Shown piece after piece: positions 33,120 to 44,584 of a stretch of DNA of 64,000 nt. The DNA lies in assembly GCF_958979055.1 (NCBI RefSeq), contig NC_084892.1:4915501-4979500 (forward strand). Direction: 5' to 3'. The notes under the pieces were generated by a model. The model had not been told where the DNA came from and did no database searches. It saw only the letters and a list, made by a program, of their open reading frames with translations. The stretch comes from Alnus glutinosa (taxonomy: Eukaryota; Streptophyta; Magnoliopsida; Fagales; Betulaceae). A program made the position numbers and the translations under genes. The stretch's first letter is position 1; each line of letters starts with the position of its first letter.

Positions 33120-34007
33120 GTCTAAATTTTGAGTAATGCTATACATGCGCTCTTCAGCCGTCCCTCATCCGTCTCTTTTCCTACGTGACGGGCCTGATTT
33201 AAAAATAATAATAATAATAAAATAAATAAATTGAAACAAAAGTCGAGACATGAGAACCTCCGTCCATTTACCCCATTTCTCTCAAAATTTCATCCCATTT
33301 CCTCCAAAATTTCTCCCCACCATCCGATCGCCGCCTACCAAACGGCCCACCGACTGACACCGTCCCTCTCAGACCACCGCAGACCACCAATATCGACCCA
33401 CGACCCATTTCCCAAATCTCCACCGTCCCACTACCCCACCGACCGAGCGCCGGCCACCAACCCCACTGACAAAGCGCTGCCCAGTCAATGCTCTCTAACC
33501 AGCTCTCTCTCTCTCTCCCCCGCCACCCATTTCTCTCTTCCTACCCTCATCGTTCTCTAGGTTTTCTTCCCACAACTGTTCTTCGTCTTGGGTCTTTACC
33601 ACCTTCTTCTTCAAGCAAGGTTTCAACTTTGCTGTTTAAGTTCTTGTCCATTAAAATATGGTTCTTGTTGCTTTGGGAGTTGTAAATGAGTGACTAGAAT
33701 TCTGTACGTGAGATGGATGCCTGTTTAGTTCATACTAGAAATCATGCTATTGTTTCTAGTAAATGCCTGTGTGATTCAGATTGATCAGTTTGACTAACAA
33801 TGCCCTTTCTCATATTTGATGTAATTGGTTGCCACTTGTTTATGTATTTGATCCCGGGTTTAATGGATTGTTTCTGTTATGTTATTGTTGATGTAAATTT
33901 AATTTAAGTAGCAATGTAGTTCTTCTGCTGGGTGTGTTTAATTGTGCAATTTTATTTTGGGATTAAAGAACTCCTAAAATACTTCATAACAAAAATTGGT
34001 GAATTAG
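33120..34007. other. CT/CCACC-rich gene-like leader, unidentified
   Basis: 33250-33640 is C-rich and pyrimidine-rich with CTCTCTCTCTC, unlike the surrounding AT-rich DNA, and looks like a 5' leader or a gene fragment. The start (GAGTAATGCTATACATGCGC) resembles MITE termini nearby. No protein family is recognised in any frame. Confidence 0.3.
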
Positions 34008-34271
34008 ATGAGTGAGAGCCATATGAGCAAAGAAATTAATGTTGACATGCTAACTAAGAAATTAAGTGGTCTAAGCTATGAACAAAGTTCACATTCCCAA
34101 TCACTTCCAAGTGCAAAATCTCTCCCAAGTGCATCTATGACCGGTAATGGAGCCATTGATTGTATAGCAGTGGAGGTGTGTAATCCTTTCGTGGCCCGGA
34201 CTAAAGGAAAGCAACCATCAAACAAAAAAGTGTCTGAAGTTGAAAAAGAGGTCGTGAAAAAGTCAAAATGA
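34008..34271 (+). CDS. Small 87-residue open frame, possibly the tail of a FAR1-related/MULE protein
   Basis: Begins MSESHMSKEI and contains VEVCNPFVARTKGKQPSNKK followed by a lysine-rich end. A pattern of NPxxxRTKGxP then basic residues is common in the C-terminal tails of FAR1-related (domesticated MULE) proteins. No zinc finger or transposase domain is present, so if the reading is right this is only a tail exon or relic. Serine- and lysine-rich composition and no membrane segment. The assignment is weak. Confidence 0.25.
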   Translation: MSESHMSKEINVDMLTKKLSGLSYEQSSHSQSLPSAKSLPSASMTGNGAIDCIAVEVCNPFVARTKGKQPSNKKVSEVEKEVVKKSK

Positions 34272-36255
34272 GGAAACAAGATATAGAGTAACACAAATCT
34301 CAATTAGCAGTAAAAAAAAAAACAAAAATAAAACAAAAATAAAAAAACAAAAATAACAGGTATTCATAGATTTGAAAGCCATTGCATGTGTTAAATTGTG
34401 CGTATTACCTATGTGCACATATTTGATGTGCAATTTGAATATTTTACTTATTGAAAACATGTCAAAGATCGCTAATAGATGAATTAGACACAAGTGAAGA
34501 TCCATTGACTTTTGTGACTGATGTTCAGCATGACCAAGTAATTGGAACTCAAAATAGCGTTGTTACATAGGTATTGAATATATATATGTGTGTGTGTGTA
34601 TTTTGATTCGTACATGTGACGAATAATTTTATTTCATATATGTTAATCATACGAAGTATTTGTTTCAAACGTTCAGGAATTCACAGTCATCATGTCTTAT
34701 TGAAGGAAATTTCATATTCTTGTCGTAAGTATTCAGTTTTTTAGCATTTCCTCCAAAAAAAGGTGTACTTACATGTTATTTCAGGTGATATTTTTGCTCA
34801 AATTTGGTGCTACTGTGTTAAAATCTAAAAGTTGTTTGTAATTTTGTGAACATTTGTATTATTTTGCCTTTTGTATTATACTATTTGAAACTGTCCCACT
34901 CAAGTGCTATGTAGAAAGCAAGCAAAATCCTGTATGTTAATAGCTAGACAGTCAGAAGAAAGAGGTTGTTGGCCTTGCTATGTTACTTGATGTAATTCAT
35001 TTGACAAAAGCAAGAGGATGTGAAATTGATATGGCAGGACTGCAGCAATTTTGTCTTTTTGATGTCTTTTTGACTTAGGTGATGAATTAAGTGATGGATA
35101 CGTAATTGTTTTTCATCATGGGCACGCATGCTGGTTGAATGCATAAAAGATTAAAAGCATTAAACTTTGTTCGTTTTGAGATGAATTGATGGTTTTATAT
35201 ACTCTGCTACAGAATTCTGGTTGAAACATTGATTTTGAGTTTGCGAGTTGTTGTGGGATATGGTATTGAATGGCACAAGGCTCAGTGATTTTGGGTAGAG
35301 TATGTTTGTTTGTTTTTTCAACCCATGTTACATATATAACATGAATCGAATGAATGCCACCTTGAACACTGTTGTCACTAGGCTCCGATTTGAACTTGGG
35401 TTTGGAATTCAAGTTTTGGAGTTCACCTTCTCATCGTTTTGCAGCTGCCCGAACTTAAACCATGCATAACTTATCTTCTAATTCAAAACTAGAGCATGAT
35501 TTAAGGTTTTTAAATCAAATTAAAGCAACTGAAATTTGACAACATTCTCCTTAATGTTCCTAAGTTGGACGAAGCTTAATTACTAATGAGCAGCAAAACC
35601 AACTGTTTTTATAGTGGGCATAATTCCAGTTCATCCAATTTATTTGGTCTAAATTTAGCTGCTATAGAACTCATGTTTTCTACATCACACAAATCTGACA
35701 GGGTAAACCAGTTCCATTACAGAAACATATGGCTACCCATGATATGAGCTCATCGCTAAAGTATCATTTTTCTCCTATGATGGAAGAACTTCAATACTGT
35801 GCAACATCATAGTCTAGACTCATAGTGTTACAAGTGCATGTCTATTTAGATGCATCAATATCCTTGTGTTTAAGATCTTTTTCTTTTCTTTCTTTTGGAC
35901 AAGTCTGAGAACAATCAAATGTAACTATTTTTACCTCGCCAATGTTTGTAATCAATTTTTTGACGAATAGCAAAGAAAAAAAGTTCCATGGATAAGGGGA
36001 AAAAACAATATTTAAGAGAACAGTAGTAGTTTAACATATACAATCATAGCATGCTTGCACGAACACTCAAGCTACCACAGCTAGGGCCCTTTTCAAAAAA
36101 AAAAAAAAAAAAAAAGAGGCTACCACAGCAAGGGTGTTGACTCCAAAATCAAAAAAAATTACATGTTGCTTTAGTTACAACTGAACTATTTTCATAATTT
36201 CATTTTAACATTAAATTAGTACATCTCGGTCTATTATAACCACTAAAATAAAATA
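34272..36255. other. AT-rich intergenic stretch without recognised genes
   Basis: I see no plausible gene. There are A-rich tracts at 34310-34360 and 36098-36116 and a short GT run at 34588-34599. The short open frames present have no family features. Confidence 0.5.
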
Positions 36256-36710
36256 CTAAAAGCAAAATGACAACTAAAAACGTAGCTCAAAATATCTGAA
36301 AGAAATGAAGAGAAGACGTGCTGATAATGACAAAGTTTAGGAAATTATTGAAATAGACTAAAAACAAAATGACAACTAACATCGTAACCCGAAACATCTT
36401 CCCGAAATGACATCTAACAACGTAGCTCGAAATATCTGAAAGAAATGAAGAGAAGACGTGATGATAATGACAAAGTTGAGGAAATTATTGAAATAAACTA
36501 AAAGCAAAATGACAACTAACATCATAGCCCGAAACATCCTCCCGATATTTCAAGAAGATGTTTCGGGCTACAATGTTAGTTGTCATTTTACTTTTAGAAT
36601 AATGGGAAAATGTTTCGGGCTACGTTGTTAGTTGTCATTTTGCTTTTAGTCTATTTCAATCATTTCCTCGACTCTATCATTATCAGCATATCTTCTCCCC
36701 TCCATTTCTT
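36256..36710. repeat. Large foldback with nested direct repeat
   Basis: Two direct repeats with a period of 140 bp (CGTAGCTC at 36281 and at 36421; GAAATGAAGAGAAGACGTG in both) form the left arm. The right arm from 36550 holds their inverse twice (GATGTTTCGGGCTAC, GTTAGTTGTCATTTT, CTTTTAG). The centre is near 36545, where GCCCGAAACATC meets GATGTTTCGGGC. A transcript would form a long hairpin. Confidence 0.85.
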
Positions 36711-37426
36711 TCATATGTTTCGCTAACTCTTCTCGTATGCAAACATATCATTATCAGCCCAATCAAAAAAAATCACAATACTGGCTCTCTGCATGTAAAA
36801 AAAAATTAAAAAAAAAAAAAATCAACAAAATGTCATAAACTACTGACGACGAAATATAACACAAAGCTAATTTTAAAAATTACCTTGTAATTAATACATC
36901 TATACCATTTTCTACCAGGATTAGACGTGGTCCAAGAGTTCCTTAGACATGTAAGAACTCCACATTTACATAACAAATAATCACTTGACAAATCACTAGT
37001 TATAGACATTTACTCGTGCCTACCTTCTGAATCACATGACAGAGAGTAAATACCATAGTAATACCATAATTAAATGGCGCATTGTACCCGTTGAACTTTC
37101 CTAAGGCTCAATTAAATCCTCCGAACTCCAATTCCTCTCAAGAAAAGGCCATTGCGACCGTATGGGAATATTGATCTTTGAGTAGACTAGATTTGCTGGA
37201 TTCTTCCACATGTTTGTTGTTATGGGCTTGGATATTTAGCAATGAATGTGTAATTAGGAATAATAGTTTTGGTAATTGAATAAGCCAATTCTCTCCCCTA
37301 TATTTATCATACAGCTATTTATTATAAATAATCTTGATAACTTTTATTACTGATCAACTTAGTATTTAATATACTAAAATAAATAACTGCTAACCATGAC
37401 TCAATAATTATCTATGAACCGTTCTC

Positions 37427-37541
37427 GAGGGATAGTTTAATCGGTTGGGGATCACGCCTCATGAAGAAATGGTCACTAGTTTGAATTTTTCCTCCCCTCT
37501 TATGTGGACATATTTAAAAAAAAAAAAAAAAAAAAAAAAAG
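37427..37541 (+). mobile_element. tRNA-derived SINE, copy 2
   Basis: Plus-strand relative of the SINE at 29659: GGATAGTTTAATCGGTTGG (A box), CACTAGTTTGAATTTTTCC (B box), TATGTGGACATAT, then an A25 tail. TATGAAC occurs on both sides and may be part of the target duplication. Confidence 0.65.
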
Positions 37542-38096
37542 GCTAATTATGAACTTCTTCCACTACTAGGCCACTAACTCGATCGGTCCATGACCTCATT
37601 TACATCTGACCCACCACTGACCCATTAACCTACTCAGCACTTAGCCCACGATTTACCCCCAGAAGCATCTGGAATGTGTATAATAGACAACACCGTTTTA
37701 GGGAATCAAATACATGAACGGAATTTACTAAATAACCAGCCTAACTGGATTGCGATTGCTTAGTAACTGAGCATCCCTCCACGAATCCTCCATTTTGTGA
37801 CTTAAGCTCGTTGGTCTCGAGATAAGCCTGTTCACTTGTCTTCCTTCTTTCGTCTACTAGATCCTTCTGCATCATACGCCTTAGAACTCCACTACAACCC
37901 TAGGCACATAACATTTTTCCCTTCTACTTCAAGCTAGTATCGAAGTGAAGAAGATAAGGGCAAAAAGACGGTTTCGGTTAGTGGTTATAATCTCTAACCA
38001 CTAATTGTAACGGCCTTAAGCAATTATTCTATTTTTATAACTGCAACTGCTCCGCCTAAAGCGATTATCGATTATCGATTATAAAGAAATCATCGG

Positions 38097-38100
<4 letters not shown>
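37542..38100. other. Intergenic stretch, nothing recognised
   Basis: No gene, repeat family or RNA gene is recognised. GC content is slightly higher than in the neighbours. Confidence 0.5.

Positions 38101-38192
<92 letters not shown>
38101..38192. repeat. (AT)46 microsatellite
   Basis: A pure AT run ending directly in ATCCTAAAGCGTGGAAAAGC. Units A and C have ATATCCTAAAA at this point without the long run, so the microsatellite grew from a promoter-distal seed. Confidence 0.95.
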
Positions 38193-38194
<2 letters not shown>

Positions 38195-39344
38195 TAAAGC
38201 GTGGAAAAGCTACTAGTTTTCTTTGAAAAATATATTTTTCGAGTAGGAACAGAATTGATGCTTCAAAACATTAATAAGGGGTCAAGTTTAATTTTGATAG
38301 GGGCCAAACTAATTTTTACGTAAGAAAAAAATATATACTTAACTACTTATAAATATTTTTTTAAAAAAAATAAAATAAAAATAGCTGTATTAAGATATTT
38401 AACAATAAATACATAAATGTTTTGACTGCATATTTATATATAAACATTTTAGTTAAAGACAGAGAAATATCTTACAAGTTGAGTTGTACAAAAATTCATC
38501 CAAACATTTACTATCATATCTCTTACAATATACATATAAGAAAAATATAACTCTTGTACAACTCTTAATAGTTTTTTTTCAATCTAACTACTTATAAATT
38601 TATTTTCCGTCAGATAAGAACCCTAACAAATAGAGAAGAATTTAAGGCCGCCAATATAGGACGACTGCAGCAAATGCACGTGCGTTACCATTTGCCAGCC
38701 GGCCAATTCGATGCATCCAATATGGGGCTCTAAATTGATATCCACATATATTTGGCTGCTAGCTGGTGTCCAACGTATAGTAGACGGTACGTTCAAAAAC
38801 TGACGATTAATTTTTTTGATCATATTAGGAGATCGACCTGGACATCTGGACTTGGGCTGCTTGACTCCGTCGGTGGTTGGGGGGAATAGAAAGCGATGTG
38901 ATAAATTTTTTGAAACGTTTGAAAATATAAATACTCTAGTTTAAGACGTTTGTTAGTTCAGTACGTACTTTTATCTTAAAACGGCATATAATTCGATATT
39001 TTTTTATGAAATTATTCCAACTCTTAAATCAATCTTTATTCTAGTAGTTTAAAATTGAGAAAATCATATTCAGTGATCGATTGAGACCTTTGAGTGGCCA
39101 TTGGCTCCATTTGTTAACCAGTCAAGCACGCCATGGAAATTGTAGCATTATTATTGCCTTTTATCTTGAGGGATTTCTCGGCACCATTGAATATTTTGTG
39201 CAACTACTTTTCTCAAACAGGAAGCAAGGATACTTTTCTCATTAATTATAATAGTTTTATTATGGACAACAATTTTTTTTCCTATTAATTTTTCATGTCT
39301 GGAACCAGCTTTTACACCAACTTAATTCTTAACTCAAATGTAAA
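38193..39344. repeat. Orphan glucanase upstream flank without a gene
   Basis: Collinear with the upstream flank of gene 3 (29096-29830 and 30540-30760) but lacking the MITE and the SINE present there. No glucanase exon lies to its left: the homology stops at the AT microsatellite. This is the remnant of a fourth array unit whose gene was deleted. Confidence 0.7.
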
Positions 39345-40450
39345 CATTTTAAAGGTTAAACTTGATTTTAAAAGTTAAATTATGATTTTACCAAACGATA
39401 AACTACATTTTAAAAATCAAATTTTCAAATCGCACTTCTAAAATCGTAGACTCAAACCAACAAGAAGAACAAATTTCCAACGCATTAATGTTGTTTTACC
39501 TGCCACTAGCCTATGTGTATTGACATCAAGCGCAAACCCAATTGATGTTGCTAGACTTGGAATCATCATGATTTTGATACCCACAATAACCAAAGACTTG
39601 ACCCAAATACAACAAAAAGTCCCCCTATGGATGCAAGTTGAACTGTTTTTCAACTTGCTACAGTATTCGGTTTAATAAAACCCGAATCATTCCGGTACAC
39701 GTTATCATATTTGCTGACCGAAAATAATAATTATTTAAATTTAATAATAATTATTCATATTTATTTATATTAAATTATTATTATTTCAATCATTATTTCA
39801 CACTAATTTTCATAACTCTAATTATTCTATACAACTTTTTATACCACCAATTATTTGCTACCGTAATTTTTCGTGAAAAAATAATTTCATATAACTCTCA
39901 TCCAAACATGATTTCAAATGCAATTTAAATTCTATTCAACATCCAAACAAGTTTTTTTGCCTCGAAATTTGCACATCAAATAATAATTGAATTCTGATTT
40001 CAAAAAATCAAACACCCAAACCTATCATTAAATCATTCATTGCAAAATGATAAACATACAATTTATCTACAACTTTTGACGCATACTTATCGTAGAGTGT
40101 TAAATGCTTACAACTTTTCACTTTAATCACATATTGACGTGTGTCAAAAGTTATAAAAAGAAATTATAAAAAAAACTTGTATTTGTAACCATACTCAATC
40201 TCATAACACTCTTCCAAGACCTTTTGGAGTTTCATAAATGAATTAGTTTAAGGGCTTGTCGGTTGTGTGGATTTGAGGGTGTTCTTGTTGTATGGTTTTA
40301 GTTTCTTCTGCTCGTTTGGAGCTTCTTGTGTATATTATCTATGTAATTAGGAGCATTTTATGCTTCTTCCAAAAAAAAAAAAAAAAAGGAGCATTTTATG
40401 CTTTTTAATAAATTAAAATAATAATCAAAAAGAAAAATGAATTGAATCTC
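39345..40450. repeat. Segmental duplication, copy 2 (partner 31515-32585)
   Basis: Same order and orientation as the partner, with small indels. An A17 tract near 40371-40387 interrupts GGAGCATTTTATGCTT, which is duplicated around it. Confidence 0.75.
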
Positions 40451-40523
40451 CCACTATCATTCCTATCTTTGTCATTTTAAATTCTAATAAACTCTTAAGT
40501 TACGTCTGATACACAGAATAACA

Positions 40524-40727
40524 ATTCTATTGGAAAAATAAATAAATTGTAATGAAAATATAAAAATGTGGAATTAAATAGCCTTATTATAGCCCATCTC
40601 ATGGCCCATGGTTAAAGAAATAGTCATTCCATTAGAAAAATAAATAAATTTTATTGGAAATATAAAAATGTGGAATTAAATACCCTTATTATAGCCCATC
40701 TCATGGCCCATGGTTAAAGAAATAGTC
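40524..40727. repeat. Tandem duplication, two 102-bp units
   Basis: Units 40524-40625 and 40626-40727 both read ATTC(T/C)ATT(G/A)(G/A)AAAAATAAAT, TATAAAAATGTGGAATTAAA and CCCATCTCATGGCCCATGG. They are nearly identical, so the duplication is recent. Confidence 0.9.
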
Positions 40728-40944
40728 ATTCTTTTATATATATATTATTCTAACACCTATATTATTCTATTCGACATTCTTCAATTCCTAATAAAAGTAT
40801 TCAATTTTTTCTCATTAAACAGAGAAGGAAAAAAAACTGGACTCAACTTTGCATCAAATTTGAAGACGTTAGGATAAGCGGCGTGATGTCTTATTACTAA
40901 CACGGGCAGTGCACAATGGAGTTGGCCACAACTCCGTCACTTGC

Positions 40945-41171
<227 letters not shown>

Positions 41172-41178
<7 letters not shown>

Positions 41179-41756
41179 GAATTGTCCCACCAGCTGAAGG
41201 CCAACCGGACTCTGATATAACTATCTACAAAGACCCATCGCCGGCCTTGTCTAGCGCTGCGTAAATGGCATCTAAAATGGCGTTAAAAAGATTAAAAGAA
41301 CTGAGTAGAAGATCATTCACTACAAGAGAATGAACTATAAAAAGAGCATAGTCAAGACGGATGTCTCTAGTATTGCCAATGTAACTAAAGTACGGGTACA
41401 AGTTGCCGAGTAAAGGAGATCGATTGTTCACTAAGAAACGGATGATCAGCTTGAGAAGCGGCTAGTGATCAAATTTGAACAAGCCTTTTGACGGAGGGAA
41501 GGATTCTCTGAGGACTCCAGCATCAATGTGAGAAGAAACTTTGATTTGGTTCGCTAGGCCAACCGTAGAAATTGCGTTGCAAATGTTTTGCATGGTGGGT
41601 ACAAGGACTTTTGCAAATCCATCTAAAGGCTTCACTTCATTACCAAAAGATTTTAACATTGTTTTGGACCCAAGTATGTGTTATAGAGTGCGACAACCTC
41701 AAATGCCTTTGGTAGGTTGTTCCCGACCTTTCAATAACAAACACCAATTTGGGCAC
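41172..41756 (-). pseudogene. Beta-1,3-glucanase pseudogene 4 (double deletion)
   Basis: Minus strand, exon-2-like. The 5' edge is at 41756 (GTGCCCAAATTGGTG, where the intron acceptor would be). An internal deletion then joins the ALY segment directly to the NVKSFGNEV region, removing about 45 codons. [13 protein letters not shown] keeps the acid/base Glu, and VISESGWP is still readable. Stops and frameshifts occur (for example TAG after AGDGSL near 41225). The last 75 or so codons are gone, the match ending near 41180 beside the TA microsatellite. Exon 1 is absent. It is older than the three intact genes and cannot encode an enzyme. Confidence 0.85.
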
Positions 41757-41901
41757 AATGGCCACGTAGCTTTTGACAAATGGCTTCAGTATGCCACGTG
41801 ATTGTCTGAAGCCATGTGGCTTTGGACCACGTGGTCAAAATCAGCCACGTGGTCTAGAGGCCATGTGGCTAGATTTTGCCACATGGCTCCTGCCATGTGC
41901 C
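41757..41901. repeat. Cluster of GCCACGTGGC-type repeats
   Basis: About eight degenerate copies of GCCACGTGGC in 145 bp, in both orientations. Three contain the perfect palindrome CACGTG (G-box core) at about 41795, 41828 and 41846. Dense short repeats of this kind are typical of subterminal regions of CACTA elements. It directly abuts pseudogene 4. Confidence 0.7.
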
Positions 41902-42109
41902 AAAAATTGTCAAGTCAATTTTTTTAAAAATAAAAAATACAAAATCATTAAATACAATTTTTTTTTTTTCAATTTCCCCAACATATTATTACAATATTTA
42001 AAATATTTACAATAAATATAAATTTAAACAATATTGCAATAATTCAAAATCAAATCAATAAATTATTGCTCTTAACAAAACAACACAACAAAAACTGTTC
42101 AATTCTTCA

Positions 42110-42660
42110 AGCTCGTCGATTTTGGATATCACAATTTTTCATACCAATCGACAGCCGGCCGACCAGCGACTGATGCACAAGGAACAGTGCAGTGGGCGAA
42201 GGTGTCCCAACAAGAAAGTGCTAGCCCGACGGCGAATGCGAATACTACAGTCAAGGGGCAACAACGACCCAACTATGTCGCATTACCTGCAAATAATAAT
42301 AATATTAAAAAATTAATTTTTATGCCTATCAAGTCCATAGCATTGAGCAAATAGAGAGTTTACACAATTGTAATTGTAATCTTACCTGCATATGTACTAC
42401 CTACAGACGATGAACTACTTTCGTTTGGAGTTGGAGACTGCTCACCAACAGGGCTCGTATGTAATAGTCCCATGAAGGCAAGAATGGACTCCATCCGCCT
42501 CATACGTTGCTCCAAAGCGTCATTTCTATCGGTCAGCTCCCGTAACAAGATCTTTATCTCGGCAATCCTATCCTCGTGTACGGAACTACTCTACGAGGTA
42601 GACTGGGATGGTCGTGCCTGTGAAGGAGTGCGGTATGAACCTCAAGCCACATATGCATGG
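42110..42660 (-). pseudogene. Possible CACTA-type (TNP1/Transposase_24-like) coiled-coil remnant
   Basis: On the minus strand, around 42575-42380: RIAEIKILLRELTDRNDALE, then QRMRRMESILAFMGLL, a heptad-like helix followed by a Ser/Pro-rich tail (GEQSPTPNESSSSS). This resembles the C-terminal coiled coil of plant En/Spm accessory proteins. A TAG lies a little upstream of it. Together with the GCCACGTGGC cluster to its left this suggests a decayed CACTA element end. The evidence is compositional, so confidence is low. Confidence 0.3.
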
Positions 42661-42758
42661 GTTTTTTCAAAAGTTTAACATAAAATAACTATGTAGCAAA
42701 TTCAATTAGAGGATATAAAAGAAAATTATTCAAGATTAAATTTTTAAGAAAAAGACAT

Positions 42759-43330
42759 TTACAAAAAGAATATATACATGTATATTATTTTTCCAAAAAA
42801 TCTCCCAATCTTGGGAGATGGAAATTAATTAAAGCATTTTCCAACAGAAAAAAAGGTAGCATAATGTACAAACAACAAAAACCAAATAGACGTTGGTGCT
42901 TGAACGAGTCGCACTACGATTACTCCCTAAGAAAACGAAATACCGAAACTTCAGAAACCCCACAACAATCTCAACCAGATACCCAAAAGCCTAAATAAAA
43001 TGAAGAAAGCAATCAGCGTTCATAAAAAGCTCCAGACTATTAACATACCGAAAATGAAGCTCTCTCTCCCATCTTGACTAGTTTAGAGAGGGTACAAACC
43101 GAAAAGAAAACATTACGTGTGATGTGTCTATGATTTTTCTTTGGTTTTCTAAGATGGTTGGCCTCAGGTCCGCCAAGAAGGAGTAAGGGCAAGAAAATGG
43201 GGTAGAGAGAGAAATGAAGAAGAAGAAGATGCAGAAGAGCGGGGGAGAAAGAGTATAAAAAGAAAGAAAGTGGTTAAATTTTGATTTAAAAATTAAAATT
43301 TAATATAAAGGGTTTACGTGGACCATTTTG
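42759..43330 (-). pseudogene. Unidentified 5' gene fragment, copy 1 of 4
   Basis: One of four related segments (others at 46770-47370, 58335-60165 with insertions, and 60778-61320). On the minus strand they show a CT-rich leader, a short exon, a donor-like GTATGTTAA in the best copies, a roughly 120-bp intron-like gap, an acceptor CTTAG, then a second short exon with RSATRSSSN or a variant. In this copy the first exon is shortened. The gene of origin is not recognised. Confidence 0.45.
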
Positions 43331-43590
43331 ATTCGACTATCTACTTCGATTGCATTTAAATTTAATTTCTATTTTCAATCTCAAAGTTTCATAATCTTTT
43401 ACCTTGGGTTTAAATAGATGTTAAAATATAAAATATATTATATTTTTTATAAATTTCATATTTGATCGATATTAGAATATTTTTTATTTACAAATTAATT
43501 GTAATCAAATATTATGATTAGATTATTATACTTTGTATTTATTCTAAACTTTATAAATAAAGACATTTATATTATAAACAAGTTAAGTTA

Positions 43591-44286
43591 ATGCGCACAT
43601 ATACAGTTTCAAATAATCGGTCCACAGCAACTGGCATTCTCCGCCGGTCCTCCGCACGGTCCCCGCCAAACACCGATGAGGAAGCAGATCTTATGCACCG
43701 TATGCAAACAGAAGGCATACACGTGTGGGATGCTGGGGTAGGTTGTACAGGTCAACCCGAAGGTCATCCGTCACCCACATTTGTTGACCTTGACAGTCTG
43801 CATGATGAGGAGATTGGTGGACCTTCGATTGTTAGGGGTCGTCGTAGAGGGAAGGAGCTAATGGTGGAGGCTACAAGGGGTAGGGAAAATGCCCCGGCAC
43901 GTAGTATCGGATTGGGCGTCAGCATGGGATCTTCAGGGAAAGGATCCTCAGGTAAAAAATCCTCCAGGGAATCAAAAGCGAGTGTAATTCGTTCGAAGCA
44001 GGCTCTGTATGATGAGATGAAGGAGCTGGCGATAGCAAGAAGAGAATCCATACAGCAGCAAATTCTGGCGGACTTGAGTTCGACGCAACATTTCAGCACT
44101 GGCAAATCCGCACCTCCAATAAACCAAGCAATCGCCGTGCTTAATGAGTTGCAGGATGAAATTACACTCGATACTTACGTGGCTGCATCAATTCAGCTAC
44201 TAGATGAAAAACTTCAAAACTTGTTTCTCCTTTGGAACAAAGAACACAGATTGCTTTGGCTATCAAAGGTCAAGCCCCTGGATTGA
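43591..44286 (+). CDS. PIF/Harbinger ORF1-type protein, C-terminal part (231 residues)
   Basis: PIF/Harbinger elements carry a DNA-binding ORF1 (Myb/SANT-like) beside the transposase. This frame is on the same strand, ending 298 bp before the transposase start. It contains a Gly/Ser/Lys-rich linker (GSSGKGSSGKKSSRESK) and a helical C-terminal half (ALYDEMKELAIARRESIQQQ; LQDEITLDTYVAASIQLLDE), as in the tails of such proteins. The tryptophan-rich Myb/SANT region expected at the N-terminus is not found here or in the 260 AT-rich bases before it. The protein may therefore be truncated, or an upstream exon may have been missed. The assignment rests on position and composition. Confidence 0.5.
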   Translation: MRTYTVSNNRSTATGILRRSSARSPPNTDEEADLMHRMQTEGIHVWDAGVGCTGQPEGHPSPTFVDLDSLHDEEIGGPSIVRGRRRGKELMVEATRGRENAPARSIGLGVSMGSSGKGSSGKKSSRESKASVIRSKQALYDEMKELAIARRESIQQQILADLSSTQHFSTGKSAPPINQAIAVLNELQDEITLDTYVAASIQLLDEKLQNLFLLWNKEHRLLWLSKVKPLD

Positions 44287-44584
44287 CAATCTGTGTTAAT
44301 TGGTGGCATGTGTTATTTTATGTTAGTTTAATGTATTTTACCTATTAACTATGAGACAAGTTAAGTTACGTTCAATAGTTTAATGTATTTTTCGCTATTA
44401 GCTATGAGACAAGTTACTTGATGTTAGTTTAATGTATTGTAGCTATTAGCTATGAGAGTAGTTAATTGGTGCAATGTGTTTTACTACGTGCATATGTGAC
44501 AATAATTAATTGTTGAATGTGTGTTAGATTGTATTATTCACCAAATTATTTGAAACTGTATTGAACTAAGTCTTTGTCAGTAGG

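Noticed and set aside
39438..39653. Minus-strand frame shared with 31606-31797 as a conserved gene
   Set aside because: Conserved only by the segmental duplication; the N-terminus differs and no domain is recognisable.
43240..43270. TATA box (TATAAAA on the plus strand) in the 5' gene fragments driving rightward transcription
   Set aside because: Splice-like signals and exon-like pieces all lie on the minus strand, so the plus-strand TATA word has no supporting gene.
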